A stretch of DNA of 10,405 nt. It comes from an uncultured Bacilli bacterium (lineage in GTDB: Bacteria > Bacillota_I > Bacilli_A > RF39 > UBA660). The notes beneath the pieces were generated by a model that was not told where the DNA came from, did no database searches, and saw only the letters and a list, made by a program, of their open reading frames with translations. The DNA lies in NCBI GenBank assembly GCA_934183705.1, contig CAKPSW010000022.1, positions 1-10,405 of the forward strand, given 5' to 3'. This document shows, one piece after another, positions 1-6,296 of the stretch (within the stretch, counting starts at the first letter, position 1; each line of letters starts with the position of its first letter). A program made the translations under genes and the position numbers.

Positions 1-64
1 CGTAGTTTGTTTTATATTTTTTAATATACTATTATATTTTAATTCCTTATAGAATAATTAAAGT

Positions 65-75
65 CCCCCCCCCCC
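65..75. repeat. Homopolymer run of 11 C (poly-G on the minus strand)
   Basis: Eleven consecutive C residues sit in otherwise strongly AT-rich intergenic DNA. Runs of this length are prone to slipped-strand length change, and in other bacteria such tracts drive phase variation. Here the tract lies outside any recognised gene, about 28 bp upstream of a possible minus-strand -10 box (TATAAT, 31-36) and next to a GTTAAC inverted repeat. It could tune spacing in a promoter for a gene left of the window. It could also be an assembly length error. The run itself is directly visible; any function is inference. Confidence 0.9.
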
Positions 76-77
76 AT

Positions 78-94
78 GTTAACATATTGTTAAC
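78..94. repeat. Inverted repeat GTTAAC-N5-GTTAAC
   Basis: Two copies of the palindrome GTTAAC are separated by five bases, giving a near-perfect 17-bp dyad immediately beside the 11-C run. It could be an operator for a dimeric repressor, or a weak hairpin. Nothing resembling a T-tract terminator follows it on either strand. The rest of 1-182 is AT-rich DNA with no ORF, no strong terminator for the gene ending at 183, and only a possible minus-strand -10 box at 31-36 lacking a convincing -35. Confidence 0.5.
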
Positions 95-182
95 TATTCT
101 TTTATTGTTTTTCATATAAAGCACCTACTTTCTACCTATCTAAATTTTAACATAATATTTTTTTATTTGTCATTATTATTTA

Positions 183-1334
183 TTAATTTTTCATTTTAAT
201 TTGTTTTTCTACTTTAGCATTTGTCTCTATTGATACTCTTTGTACTAATCCTAACACTATCATAAGACACATAGCATAACTTCCTCCATAGGATAGAAAT
301 GGAAGTGGTACTCCTGTTAGAGGAATTACTCCAGTTACTCCTAGAAGATTTATCATTATATGACTAAGTAAATATACAAACACTCCATAACAGATAAGAC
401 TATTTCTTATATTAGTAGCTCTTTTCGCTATTTTTATTATTCTATATAATACAAACATATAAGCTATTATTATTACTATACCTACTATTAAACCCCATTC
501 TTCTACTATTATTGGAAATATAAAGTCAGTATATGATTCTGGCAGATATAAATATTTTTGAGTAGAAGCTCCTAATCCTTCTCCTTTTATTCCACCATTT
601 TTAAATGCAATAAAACTATTACACAGTTGATATCCTGATTTTTCTTGATATCTTTCACATGGCTTTAAGAAGTTAAATCTCTCTAATTGATAGTCTTTTA
701 AAAAACTTCCTTTAGTGGTAATCAATACTAGTGCTACTACCATTATTCCACCTATCATTATCCTGCTTAATATACTACGATATTTTTTATTTACTGGTAC
801 AGCATAAAACATTAATATAGCAATTAACATTATTATAAAAGCAGTTCCCATATCTGGTTGTATTAATACTAAAGCTGCTATTATTGTTACAAATATAATT
901 GGTTTTATAAATACCCATTCATTATCTAGTTTTTTTATATTTTTTTCATAATATACTGCTAAAAAGATTATAACTGCTATTTTAGCAAATTCAGATGGCT
1001 GAATAGTAACCGGTCCTATTTTATACCAACTTACAGCATTATTAGCGGCATGTCCATACACTAAGAGTCCTAATAAGAGAATAAATATTACAAATAATAT
1101 AAATCCATATATTTTTTTATAACTTTTAGTAGGAAAAAATAATGTAATAAAAAACAAAATTGATCCTATTAGTAAAAATATTACTTCTCTTATAAAATAA
1201 TGATATGGACTATAGTTATATCGCATAAATGATTCCATAGAGGAAGCACTCTGTATCATTATAAGTCCAAATATAAAGAAAATAATTGTTGTTATTAATA
1301 GTGGTTTATCCATTCTTAAAAATAGCTTCTTCAT
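183..1334 (-). CDS. ftsW: FtsW/RodA/SpoVE-family peptidoglycan glycosyltransferase (FtsW-like)
   Basis: A 383-residue polytopic membrane protein of the SEDS family, which polymerises lipid II into glycan strands together with a class B penicillin-binding protein. Visible signatures are IQPSEFAK (111-118), QPDMGTA (159-165), the extracellular stretch LPESYTDFIF (264-273) carrying the presumed catalytic Asp270, and GVPLPFLSYGGS (341-352). The sequence around LPESYTDFIF matches FtsW/SpoVE better than RodA. About ten hydrophobic segments span the whole length, and the size is normal. The large extracellular loop carries two cysteines (226 and 238), possibly a disulfide. The start has a GGGAG ribosome site seven bases upstream. 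The gene appears to be monocistronic, with its own promoter in the 112-base gap to the gene above. Whether it serves division, elongation or sporulation cannot be told from context, since no partner PBP is in the window. Confidence 0.88.
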   Translation of the reverse strand: MKKLFLRMDKPLLITTIIFFIFGLIMIQSASSMESFMRYNYSPYHYFIREVIFLLIGSILFFITLFFPTKSYKKIYGFILFVIFILLLGLLVYGHAANNAVSWYKIGPVTIQPSEFAKIAVIIFLAVYYEKNIKKLDNEWVFIKPIIFVTIIAALVLIQPDMGTAFIIMLIAILMFYAVPVNKKYRSILSRIMIGGIMVVALVLITTKGSFLKDYQLERFNFLKPCERYQEKSGYQLCNSFIAFKNGGIKGEGLGASTQKYLYLPESYTDFIFPIIVEEWGLIVGIVIIIAYMFVLYRIIKIAKRATNIRNSLICYGVFVYLLSHIMINLLGVTGVIPLTGVPLPFLSYGGSYAMCLMIVLGLVQRVSIETNAKVEKQIKMKN

Positions 1335-1353
1335 ATCTTATCTCCCTATATTA

Positions 1354-1382
1354 ATAATAACATAAATATTAGTTTTTGAAAA
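1354..1382 (-). promoter_or_regulatory. Putative sigma-A promoter for the ftsW-like gene
   Basis: Reading the minus strand, a -35 TTTTCA (1377-1382) is followed by a 17-base spacer and a -10 TATTAT (1354-1359), with an extended TG at 1361-1362. The predicted start near 1347 gives a very short leader that begins at the ribosome site. The match is moderate, but it fits the terminator just upstream, which would isolate this gene from the M16 operon. Confidence 0.45.
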
Positions 1383-1416
1383 TATTTTTTTATCACATTT
1401 TACATATATAAAGTAT

Positions 1417-1456
1417 AAAGAAATAAACATAGTTAATTACCTATGTCTATTTCTTT
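1417..1456 (-). terminator. Intrinsic terminator of the deoD-M16 operon
   Basis: A 16-bp inverted repeat (1417-1432 with 1441-1456) around an 8-base loop. The single irregular pair is G·U in the minus-strand transcript but A·C in the plus-strand one, which indicates it is built for the minus strand. The distal arm is U-rich (TTTATTTCTTT) although there is no long pure U-run. The upstream arm includes the last codons and TAG stop of the M16 gene ending at 1447. Confidence 0.7.
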
Positions 1457-2718
1457 ACTATTACTATATTTCTAGAAGATATATCAATCTTTTTAATTAA
1501 TTCTTCTAACTCTTCATATTTTAATGATTTTATTACTTCAATTGGATTATCTTCTAATTCATTATCATAAATTATATTATCAATTATTATATCATTTACT
1601 GACTCTACTGATTCAAAAGCTAACAGTTCATTACTTATTAATACCTTCTTCTTTCTTTCGAAGTCTTCTTTGGATACTTCTAATTTTTCTAATTTTTCTT
1701 CTAACTTCTCTTTGAATTTTTCATAATTTGCTGTTTCGTTAATCAGTGACATTAATATATGCGCTCCTGTATTCAATAAACTTACATAAGTTGTATTTGT
1801 TATTATACCATCTTGTTTTAACTTTTCATCAAAAAGACTAGTTTCATCAAATAATGTTGTAAATAATATATATAAGTATAAATGTAATTTTCTTCTTGTT
1901 AGTTCTATCTTTTTAGTAGGTATTTTTAAATTATATGCTATTTTAGGAATATTAGTAGGTAGTTTAATTACCTCTTCTTCTTTATATACTCCATCTTTCT
2001 CTTCTACTTTTTTTACTTTAATTTTTTCTAATTCTTTAAATTCTTTATTAGCTTGATTATCTTTTATTAATTTCATTATTTTTTCTGGATCAAAAGAACC
2101 CGCTACTACTAAAAACATATTTGATGGATGATAGAATGTTTTGTAACAGACTTCTAAATCTTCTTTAGTTATTTTTTTAATATCACTAACTCTTCCTATA
2201 ATACTATCTCGATATGGATTTGATACAAAAGCATTATATCGTGCCCTTTCAATTAATACTTCATTTGGTCTATCTTCATACATATGAATTTCTTCAGTAA
2301 TTATACCTTTTTCTTTTTCTACTGATTCATCTGTTAAATATATATTTTGAACATAATCTAAAAGATAACTAATATTTTCTTCTAATGCATAAGTAGCATA
2401 AAAAAGATAAGTAGTATTTCTAAACGTTGTATAGGCATTACATATAGAACCTGATCTTGCAAAGAAATCCATAGGTTGTGGATCTTCTTTCTGCTCAAAT
2501 ACTTTATGTTCTAAAAAATGAGCTATTCCCTTAGGATATACTTTCATTTTATTTTCTCCAATTGGAACAAATTCATTATATATAGAACCATATTTAGTAG
2601 TAAATGTTACATAATTAGTATGAACATTATCTTTATTATAAAGAAATACTTCCATACCATTATTCAATTTCTCATAATATACATCTTCATTTATATCTTT
2701 TAATTTTATCTTTTCCAT
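1447..2718 (-). CDS. ymfH: M16-family zinc peptidase, YmfH-like (catalytically competent partner)
   Basis: A 423-residue M16 (insulinase/pitrilysin) family protein. The inverted zinc motif HxxEH is intact as HFLEH (67-71), and the third metal ligand is most likely Glu143 in TEEIHMYEDRP, a context typical of the YmfH-type subgroup. No signal peptide or membrane segment is apparent, so it is probably cytoplasmic. The length agrees with Bacillus YmfH (about 430). Its ATG overlaps the stop of the preceding gene as TAATG, so the two are almost certainly translationally coupled. That gene encodes a relative without the zinc motif; active/inactive M16 pairs commonly assemble into one peptidase. The substrate is unknown. 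Last gene of its operon, ending in a terminator. Confidence 0.85.
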   Translation of the reverse strand: MEKIKLKDINEDVYYEKLNNGMEVFLYNKDNVHTNYVTFTTKYGSIYNEFVPIGENKMKVYPKGIAHFLEHKVFEQKEDPQPMDFFARSGSICNAYTTFRNTTYLFYATYALEENISYLLDYVQNIYLTDESVEKEKGIITEEIHMYEDRPNEVLIERARYNAFVSNPYRDSIIGRVSDIKKITKEDLEVCYKTFYHPSNMFLVVAGSFDPEKIMKLIKDNQANKEFKELEKIKVKKVEEKDGVYKEEEVIKLPTNIPKIAYNLKIPTKKIELTRRKLHLYLYILFTTLFDETSLFDEKLKQDGIITNTTYVSLLNTGAHILMSLINETANYEKFKEKLEEKLEKLEVSKEDFERKKKVLISNELLAFESVESVNDIIIDNIIYDNELEDNPIEVIKSLKYEELEELIKKIDISSRNIVIVKK

Positions 2719-3974
2719 TATTCACACTCCTTACTTTCTAATGTTAAAACTGTATGGAGTGATACCTTTTTACTTACTTTTACTATATCACTTTTAGTTA
2801 TTTTATTTATATTCTCTATTCTTTCATCTTCACAAGGAGTACCTACTAAAACACTAGAAAAATGTGTATTTATTATTCCCATTGGTTCGTCAGAAGATGA
2901 CTTTATAGATGATATAATAGTATTTTTTGCAGAAGTAATAACTTCTTCTTTTATCTTACCTTCACTTATATTTTTTAGAATCTTTTTAGTTAATTTTATT
3001 GTCTTATCGATATTTTCTTTTTCTACTCCAGAATTAATGATAATTATATTATCATAAGCCTTTACACTTGAATTAATATAATAGCAGTAACTATTTTTTT
3101 CTCTTACATTATCAAATAACATAGAAGACGATGATCCACCTAAAATCTCATTATATAATTTTATAGTATATCTTCTTTCAAATTCTGTAAGATCATTTAA
3201 ATTACAAAGCATTATTAATTGTGACTGATTTACTTTATCATATTCACGATATCTTACTAATCTTTTTCTCTTAGGAAGAGATTCCACTAATAAATTTTTA
3301 TTCTCTTTTTTAAATGTTGTTACTTTAAAATATTCTTTAAAGATATCTTTTATTTGATTAGAATCAAAGTCTCCTAATACAAATATATCTATTTGATCCT
3401 CTTTTAATACTTTTTGATAGTAATCATATAAATTCTTCCTATTTATATCATCTAAATCATCAATATAACCAAAGGTATTATATGAATATTCTCTTTCTTT
3501 TATCTTTTCCATAAGTAATAATACTGCATATTTTATCTTGTTATCCTTTAAACTTATAATATCTTGTCTTAATTTATTTTTTTCTTTTTCAATATTTATA
3601 AAAGATTCTTCTTTTACATTAGGGCAAAAAATTAAGTCAAGAAAAAAGATGATAGATTCTTTATTCATACCTTCTTCAGTAAACTTTTCATTTAAGAATT
3701 TAGTTTGAAAAGAAAGATTACTAAATTTACCTATTCTTGATATAGAAGAAGATACTTTTATATCATATAAATTTTCACTCTCTATTATTAGTTCTCTTTC
3801 ACTTTTATAATTCTTACTTGACTCTAATAATACCATCTTAAGTAGGTTTCTTTTAGTTATTTCTTCTTTTTTTATTTCACGATAAAAATCTACATCTATT
3901 GTTATTGTTTTAAATTTTTTTGTTTTAATAAAGTGCAGATTATAAGCACCCATATTAATTGTTTCAGTATTCAT
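2718..3974 (-). CDS. ymfF: M16-family peptidase-like protein lacking the zinc motif, YmfF-like
   Basis: A 418-residue M16-fold protein. No HxxEH motif occurs in the N-terminal half, so it should be catalytically inactive. The C-terminal half carries the family's substrate-side signature, GGSSSSMLFDNVREKNSYCYY (about 279-299), and FVLGDFD (198-204) marks a typical M16 strand and turn. In Bacillus, ymfF lies directly upstream of ymfH, and the same order is seen here with a 1-base TAATG overlap. The likely role is the non-catalytic half of a heteromeric M16 peptidase. A good ribosome site, AGAGGTGA, precedes the ATG. The gap to deoD upstream is 32 bases without a terminator. Assignment to M16 is secure; the precise YmfF orthology is inferred from order and motif absence. 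Confidence 0.8.
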   Translation of the reverse strand: MNTETINMGAYNLHFIKTKKFKTITIDVDFYREIKKEEITKRNLLKMVLLESSKNYKSERELIIESENLYDIKVSSSISRIGKFSNLSFQTKFLNEKFTEEGMNKESIIFFLDLIFCPNVKEESFINIEKEKNKLRQDIISLKDNKIKYAVLLLMEKIKEREYSYNTFGYIDDLDDINRKNLYDYYQKVLKEDQIDIFVLGDFDSNQIKDIFKEYFKVTTFKKENKNLLVESLPKRKRLVRYREYDKVNQSQLIMLCNLNDLTEFERRYTIKLYNEILGGSSSSMLFDNVREKNSYCYYINSSVKAYDNIIIINSGVEKENIDKTIKLTKKILKNISEGKIKEEVITSAKNTIISSIKSSSDEPMGIINTHFSSVLVGTPCEDERIENINKITKSDIVKVSKKVSLHTVLTLESKECE

Positions 3975-4006
3975 TATGTCACCTCTTGTTATATTATGTA
4001 CTGTTT

Positions 4007-4711
4007 TTATATTTTTAAACTCGCTTCTAAAGCTAAAATAATTAAATTATCAAGAGATTGTTCTCTTTCTTTACTTGTTAATTTATCTGCAAAATTAAAA
4101 CTATCACTTACCATTAATATAGTCGCAGCTTTCTTACCAAGTAGTTTAGCATTTAAAAATAAGGCAAATGATTCCATTTCTACTCCTAAAACATTGTATT
4201 TACTAACCTTTTCTTGGTAGTTATTTTGTCCCTCATAAAATACATCTGATGAATATATATTACCCTTATTTATTTTAATATTTAGTTCATTTGCGGTATA
4301 TTCAATTATTTTATTTAAATCATTACTTCCATCTATAAATATATTTTGATAATTACATAAATATCTACCATAATTAGAATTAGTAATTGAATTTTCTACT
4401 AGTACTATATCTCTTAAATTTAAATTTGTATAACTACCCATAGTACCTATTCTAATTATATTCTCTACATTATATTCTTTAAATAGTTCATAAGAATATA
4501 TACCCATACTAGGAATCCCCATACCAGATGGAAAAATAGTTATTAATTTACTTTTGTAATAACCACTATAAGCGGTCATTCCTCTTACATTATTTATTAT
4601 TTTAGCATTAGCTAAAAACTTCTTTGCTATGTATTCACATCTCTTAGGATCACCAGGCATTAATACTGTTTTGGAAATATCATTAATACTACTTTCAATG
4701 TGTGTACTCAT
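4007..4711 (-). CDS. deoD: Purine nucleoside phosphorylase, DeoD type
   Basis: A 234-residue cytoplasmic enzyme that phosphorolyses purine (deoxy)ribonucleosides to base and (deoxy)ribose-1-phosphate. It follows the hexameric bacterial DeoD family end to end. His4, VLMPGDP with Gly20 and Arg24, Arg43 (VRGM) and Arg87 (IRIGT) form the phosphate and subunit-interface sites. GVEMES (176-181) holds the ribose-binding Met/Glu, and SD at 202-203 plus Arg216 correspond to the catalytic Asp204/Arg217 of the E. coli enzyme. T90 replaces the usual Ser at the phosphate site, a conservative change. The ribosome site AAGGAG overlaps the TAA stop of the upstream membrane-protein gene nine bases away, so translation is probably coupled. 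Its place between a membrane protein and M16 proteins has no obvious metabolic logic. Confidence 0.93.
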   Translation of the reverse strand: MSTHIESSINDISKTVLMPGDPKRCEYIAKKFLANAKIINNVRGMTAYSGYYKSKLITIFPSGMGIPSMGIYSYELFKEYNVENIIRIGTMGSYTNLNLRDIVLVENSITNSNYGRYLCNYQNIFIDGSNDLNKIIEYTANELNIKINKGNIYSSDVFYEGQNNYQEKVSKYNVLGVEMESFALFLNAKLLGKKAATILMVSDSFNFADKLTSKEREQSLDNLIILALEASLKI

Positions 4712-4720
4712 ATATTCTCC

Positions 4721-5593
4721 TTACTCAGTAACATTTATACTGTATTTTTTTATAGCTTCTAGCTTAAGTGTTTCATTTAAAGTAAACATCTCAGCATCTT
4801 CCAAAATAGAAGTTACATCTTCTTTTTTATATTCTTTCGTCTTCTCAATAAGAAGCGTATCATTCTCATCATATAGAGAAACAACTAATTTAAAATCATT
4901 TTTAGAATTCTCATCTTTATATGATACATTATATTCTATTATTACCTCAGAATTAGCATTAGATACATTTATATTATCAACTAATATATTACTTGTATTC
5001 TCTTTACTTATATTTTCTAAATTTAGAGATGTAGTAGTATTTGTATAACCTGACACATCAATACCTTTCATTACATTTATATATACAACACTACTATTTT
5101 CATTTGATACAAATCTTATACCATCAGTATCAGTACTAGATAAATTATTTATAACATTATCACAAGCATCCTCTTTACCTGTATTATAATACTTACATAT
5201 TGTTTTAGCCATTTCTTTATATATCTTTGTTATATCTTCTTTATCATCTTCTGTTATTGTTACTTCTAATTCATTATTTATAAGTGGTATTTCTATATTT
5301 TTTTCACTGCCTTCCCTTTGATAAGTTATAGTTATAATGTTATTAGATGCACTACTAGTAATTTTTAATTCTTCCGCTAGTGGTGAAGAAGATAATCCTG
5401 TAGCTATTGATTCTAATGAAATATAGTTTGATAAATGTTCTTTAGGATCTGTAGTATTATTCTTGTTAAAGAATTTTAAATATACTACAAAAGCAATACC
5501 TCCTAATAATATTATTATAAGTAAATATGCTAAAAATATATCTACCTTTTCTCTTTTCTCTATTTTTTTAGTTATCATTTCTTGTTCGTTCAT
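4721..5593 (-). CDS. Uncharacterised single-pass membrane protein with a large extracellular domain
   Basis: I do not recognise this 290-residue protein. The start is taken as the ATG at 5593 because AGAGGTG lies five bases upstream; the in-frame GTG at 5599 sits inside that ribosome site. A short Lys/Glu-rich cytoplasmic tail (1-18) is followed by one hydrophobic helix (about 19-41) and then about 245 polar residues rich in Asn, Ser, Thr and Glu, with alternating patterns that suggest beta structure. The tail charge favours N-in/C-out topology, anchored on the cell surface. Two cysteines (133 and 144) in the outer domain could pair. There is no lipobox, LPxTG or enzyme motif. It is the first gene of the operon with deoD and the M16 pair. 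A surface-exposed scaffold or receptor role is possible but not shown. Confidence 0.8.
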   Translation of the reverse strand: MNEQEMITKKIEKREKVDIFLAYLLIIILLGGIAFVVYLKFFNKNNTTDPKEHLSNYISLESIATGLSSSPLAEELKITSSASNNIITITYQREGSEKNIEIPLINNELEVTITEDDKEDITKIYKEMAKTICKYYNTGKEDACDNVINNLSSTDTDGIRFVSNENSSVVYINVMKGIDVSGYTNTTTSLNLENISKENTSNILVDNINVSNANSEVIIEYNVSYKDENSKNDFKLVVSLYDENDTLLIEKTKEYKKEDVTSILEDAEMFTLNETLKLEAIKKYSINVTE

Positions 5594-5626
5594 AATCACA
5601 CCTCTTTTTTTCTTTCTTAATTAAAT

Positions 5627-5695
5627 ATGCTTTTTTCTATCATAATTTCCTAGTTAATCATATCATAAGTTGACACTAATGTAAATGCTTTTTTC
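5627..5695. repeat. 11-bp direct repeat flanking the operon promoter
   Basis: The sequence ATGCTTTTTTC occurs at 5627-5637 and again at 5685-5695, 58 bp apart. The distal copy abuts the -35 box and the proximal copy lies in the leader. Two sites bracketing a promoter could be a repressor or activator pair, but the T-rich core is easily produced by chance in DNA this AT-rich. Confidence 0.35.
5657..5685 (-). promoter_or_regulatory. Sigma-A promoter for the membrane protein-deoD-M16 operon
   Basis: Minus-strand -35 TTTACA (5680-5685), a 17-base spacer, and -10 TATGAT (5657-5662) preceded by an extended TG motif (TGA immediately upstream). Transcription would begin near 5650, giving a leader of about 57 bases before the ATG at 5593. 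This is one of the best promoter matches in the window. Confidence 0.7.
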
Positions 5696-5764
5696 CGAAA
5701 AAGAGAAAAATTGACTTACAAATTAATTCTATGTAAATACTATTATAGACTTTAATATAATTGT

Positions 5765-5818
5765 TAATTTAGAGACTTATGGCTCTAAATTACGGCAGAA
5801 GACATAAGGCTTATGCCG
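5765..5818 (+). ncRNA. Candidate structured RNA: two abutting hairpins with complementary loops
   Basis: Hairpin 1 pairs 5765-5774 with 5783-5792 (10 perfect bp, loop ACTTATGG). Hairpin 2 follows with no spacer and pairs 5793-5801 with 5810-5818 (9 bp with one G·A mismatch, loop ACATAAGG). The six central loop bases CTTATG and CATAAG are exact reverse complements, so the loops can kiss; both loops are eight bases, framed by A and G. Read on the plus strand, the loop flanks are purines and the mismatch is G·A; on the minus strand they become pyrimidines and C·U. I therefore favour the plus strand. The terminator hairpin at 5826-5859, followed by a U-rich stretch, could end such an RNA. A weak promoter (TTGACT 5711-5716, 17 bases, TAAATA 5734-5739) could start it. 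I recognise no known RNA family. Alternatives are a REP-like DNA element or coincidental palindromes. Confidence 0.35.
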
Positions 5819-5859
5819 AAAAAAAAGAAATAGTACTTATATATTACTTTACTATTTCT
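5819..5859 (-). terminator. Intrinsic terminator of the pgsA-serS operon
   Basis: On the minus strand a perfect 10-bp stem (arms 5826-5835 and 5850-5859, AGAAATAGTA with its complement) encloses a 14-base loop and runs directly into eight T (5826-5819). The stem includes the end of the zinc-ribbon gene and its TAA stop at 5844-5846. The plus-strand read is followed by a moderately U-rich stretch (ACTTTTATCTT), so it may also act weakly in the other direction. Confidence 0.85.
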
Positions 5860-6284
5860 ACTTTTATCTTCTCATCCCATCTGCACCTTACCTTAAAACT
5901 ATTACTACAATTAGGACACTTTGCAGTATGAACTCCCTTTTTTCTAGGTAATCTTATTTTTTGATGACATTTAGGACACTTCCTATAAATATGAGTATTT
6001 CTATCTTTAAACTTCCTTTTTTGATAATTATATCTATTTAATATTTTTACTTTAATATCTAGATATATTTTATTTTCTCTTTTTCTATTTTTAATATCTT
6101 TAGATAAATATCTTAATATAGCAATAGCTAAAATTATCATTTCTATAATATCTAATATCCTACTTCTAATAAATATATTTAAAATAATTATTACAAGACA
6201 TAAAGTTATTAAAAATTTATACAATTCATCTATTTTATATCTTCCATTTAAAAATCTTTGTAATCTAATTATTATATTATTCAT
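5844..6284 (-). CDS. Small membrane-anchored zinc-ribbon protein, function unknown
   Basis: 146 residues. The N-terminus contains FLNGRYKIDELYKFLI (11-26), resembling a stretch seen in many uncharacterised Firmicutes membrane proteins. Two hydrophobic helices follow (about 23-40 and 44-60), then a Lys/Arg-rich linker (61-100). The C-terminal zinc ribbon has CPKC (103-106) and CPNC (123-126), with RLPRKKG between them (111-117). The zinc domain is very basic and should face the cytoplasm. I can assign no role. It is the last gene of the operon, 12 bases after serS. No clear Shine-Dalgarno precedes its ATG, so it probably depends on reinitiation after serS translation. Its terminator begins within the last codons. 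Confidence 0.82.
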   Translation of the reverse strand: MNNIIIRLQRFLNGRYKIDELYKFLITLCLVIIILNIFIRSRILDIIEMIILAIAILRYLSKDIKNRKRENKIYLDIKVKILNRYNYQKRKFKDRNTHIYRKCPKCHQKIRLPRKKGVHTAKCPNCSNSFKVRCRWDEKIKVEIVK

Positions 6285-6296
6285 TTCATTATCTAT

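Noticed and set aside
1..60. Promoter for a gene left of the window (TATAAT at 31-36, minus strand)
   Set aside because: No acceptable -35 at 16-18 bases and no extended -10. TATAAT is frequent by chance in such AT-rich DNA, so it is mentioned only as context.
1447..3974. RiPP maturation cluster with paired M16 proteases (as in subtilosin-type systems)
   Set aside because: No precursor peptide, radical SAM enzyme or transporter is nearby. The pair matches the widespread YmfF/YmfH housekeeping arrangement.
1524..4220. Plus-strand open frames opposite the M16 and deoD genes
   Set aside because: They are hydrophobic low-complexity translations of AT-rich antisense DNA without ribosome sites or family resemblance, lying within well-supported minus-strand genes.
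5765..5818. Purine riboswitch (kissing loops, near deoD)
   Set aside because: The two hairpins abut directly, with no P1 helix or conserved three-way junction core. The element lies upstream of the operon's promoter and would favour the opposite strand.
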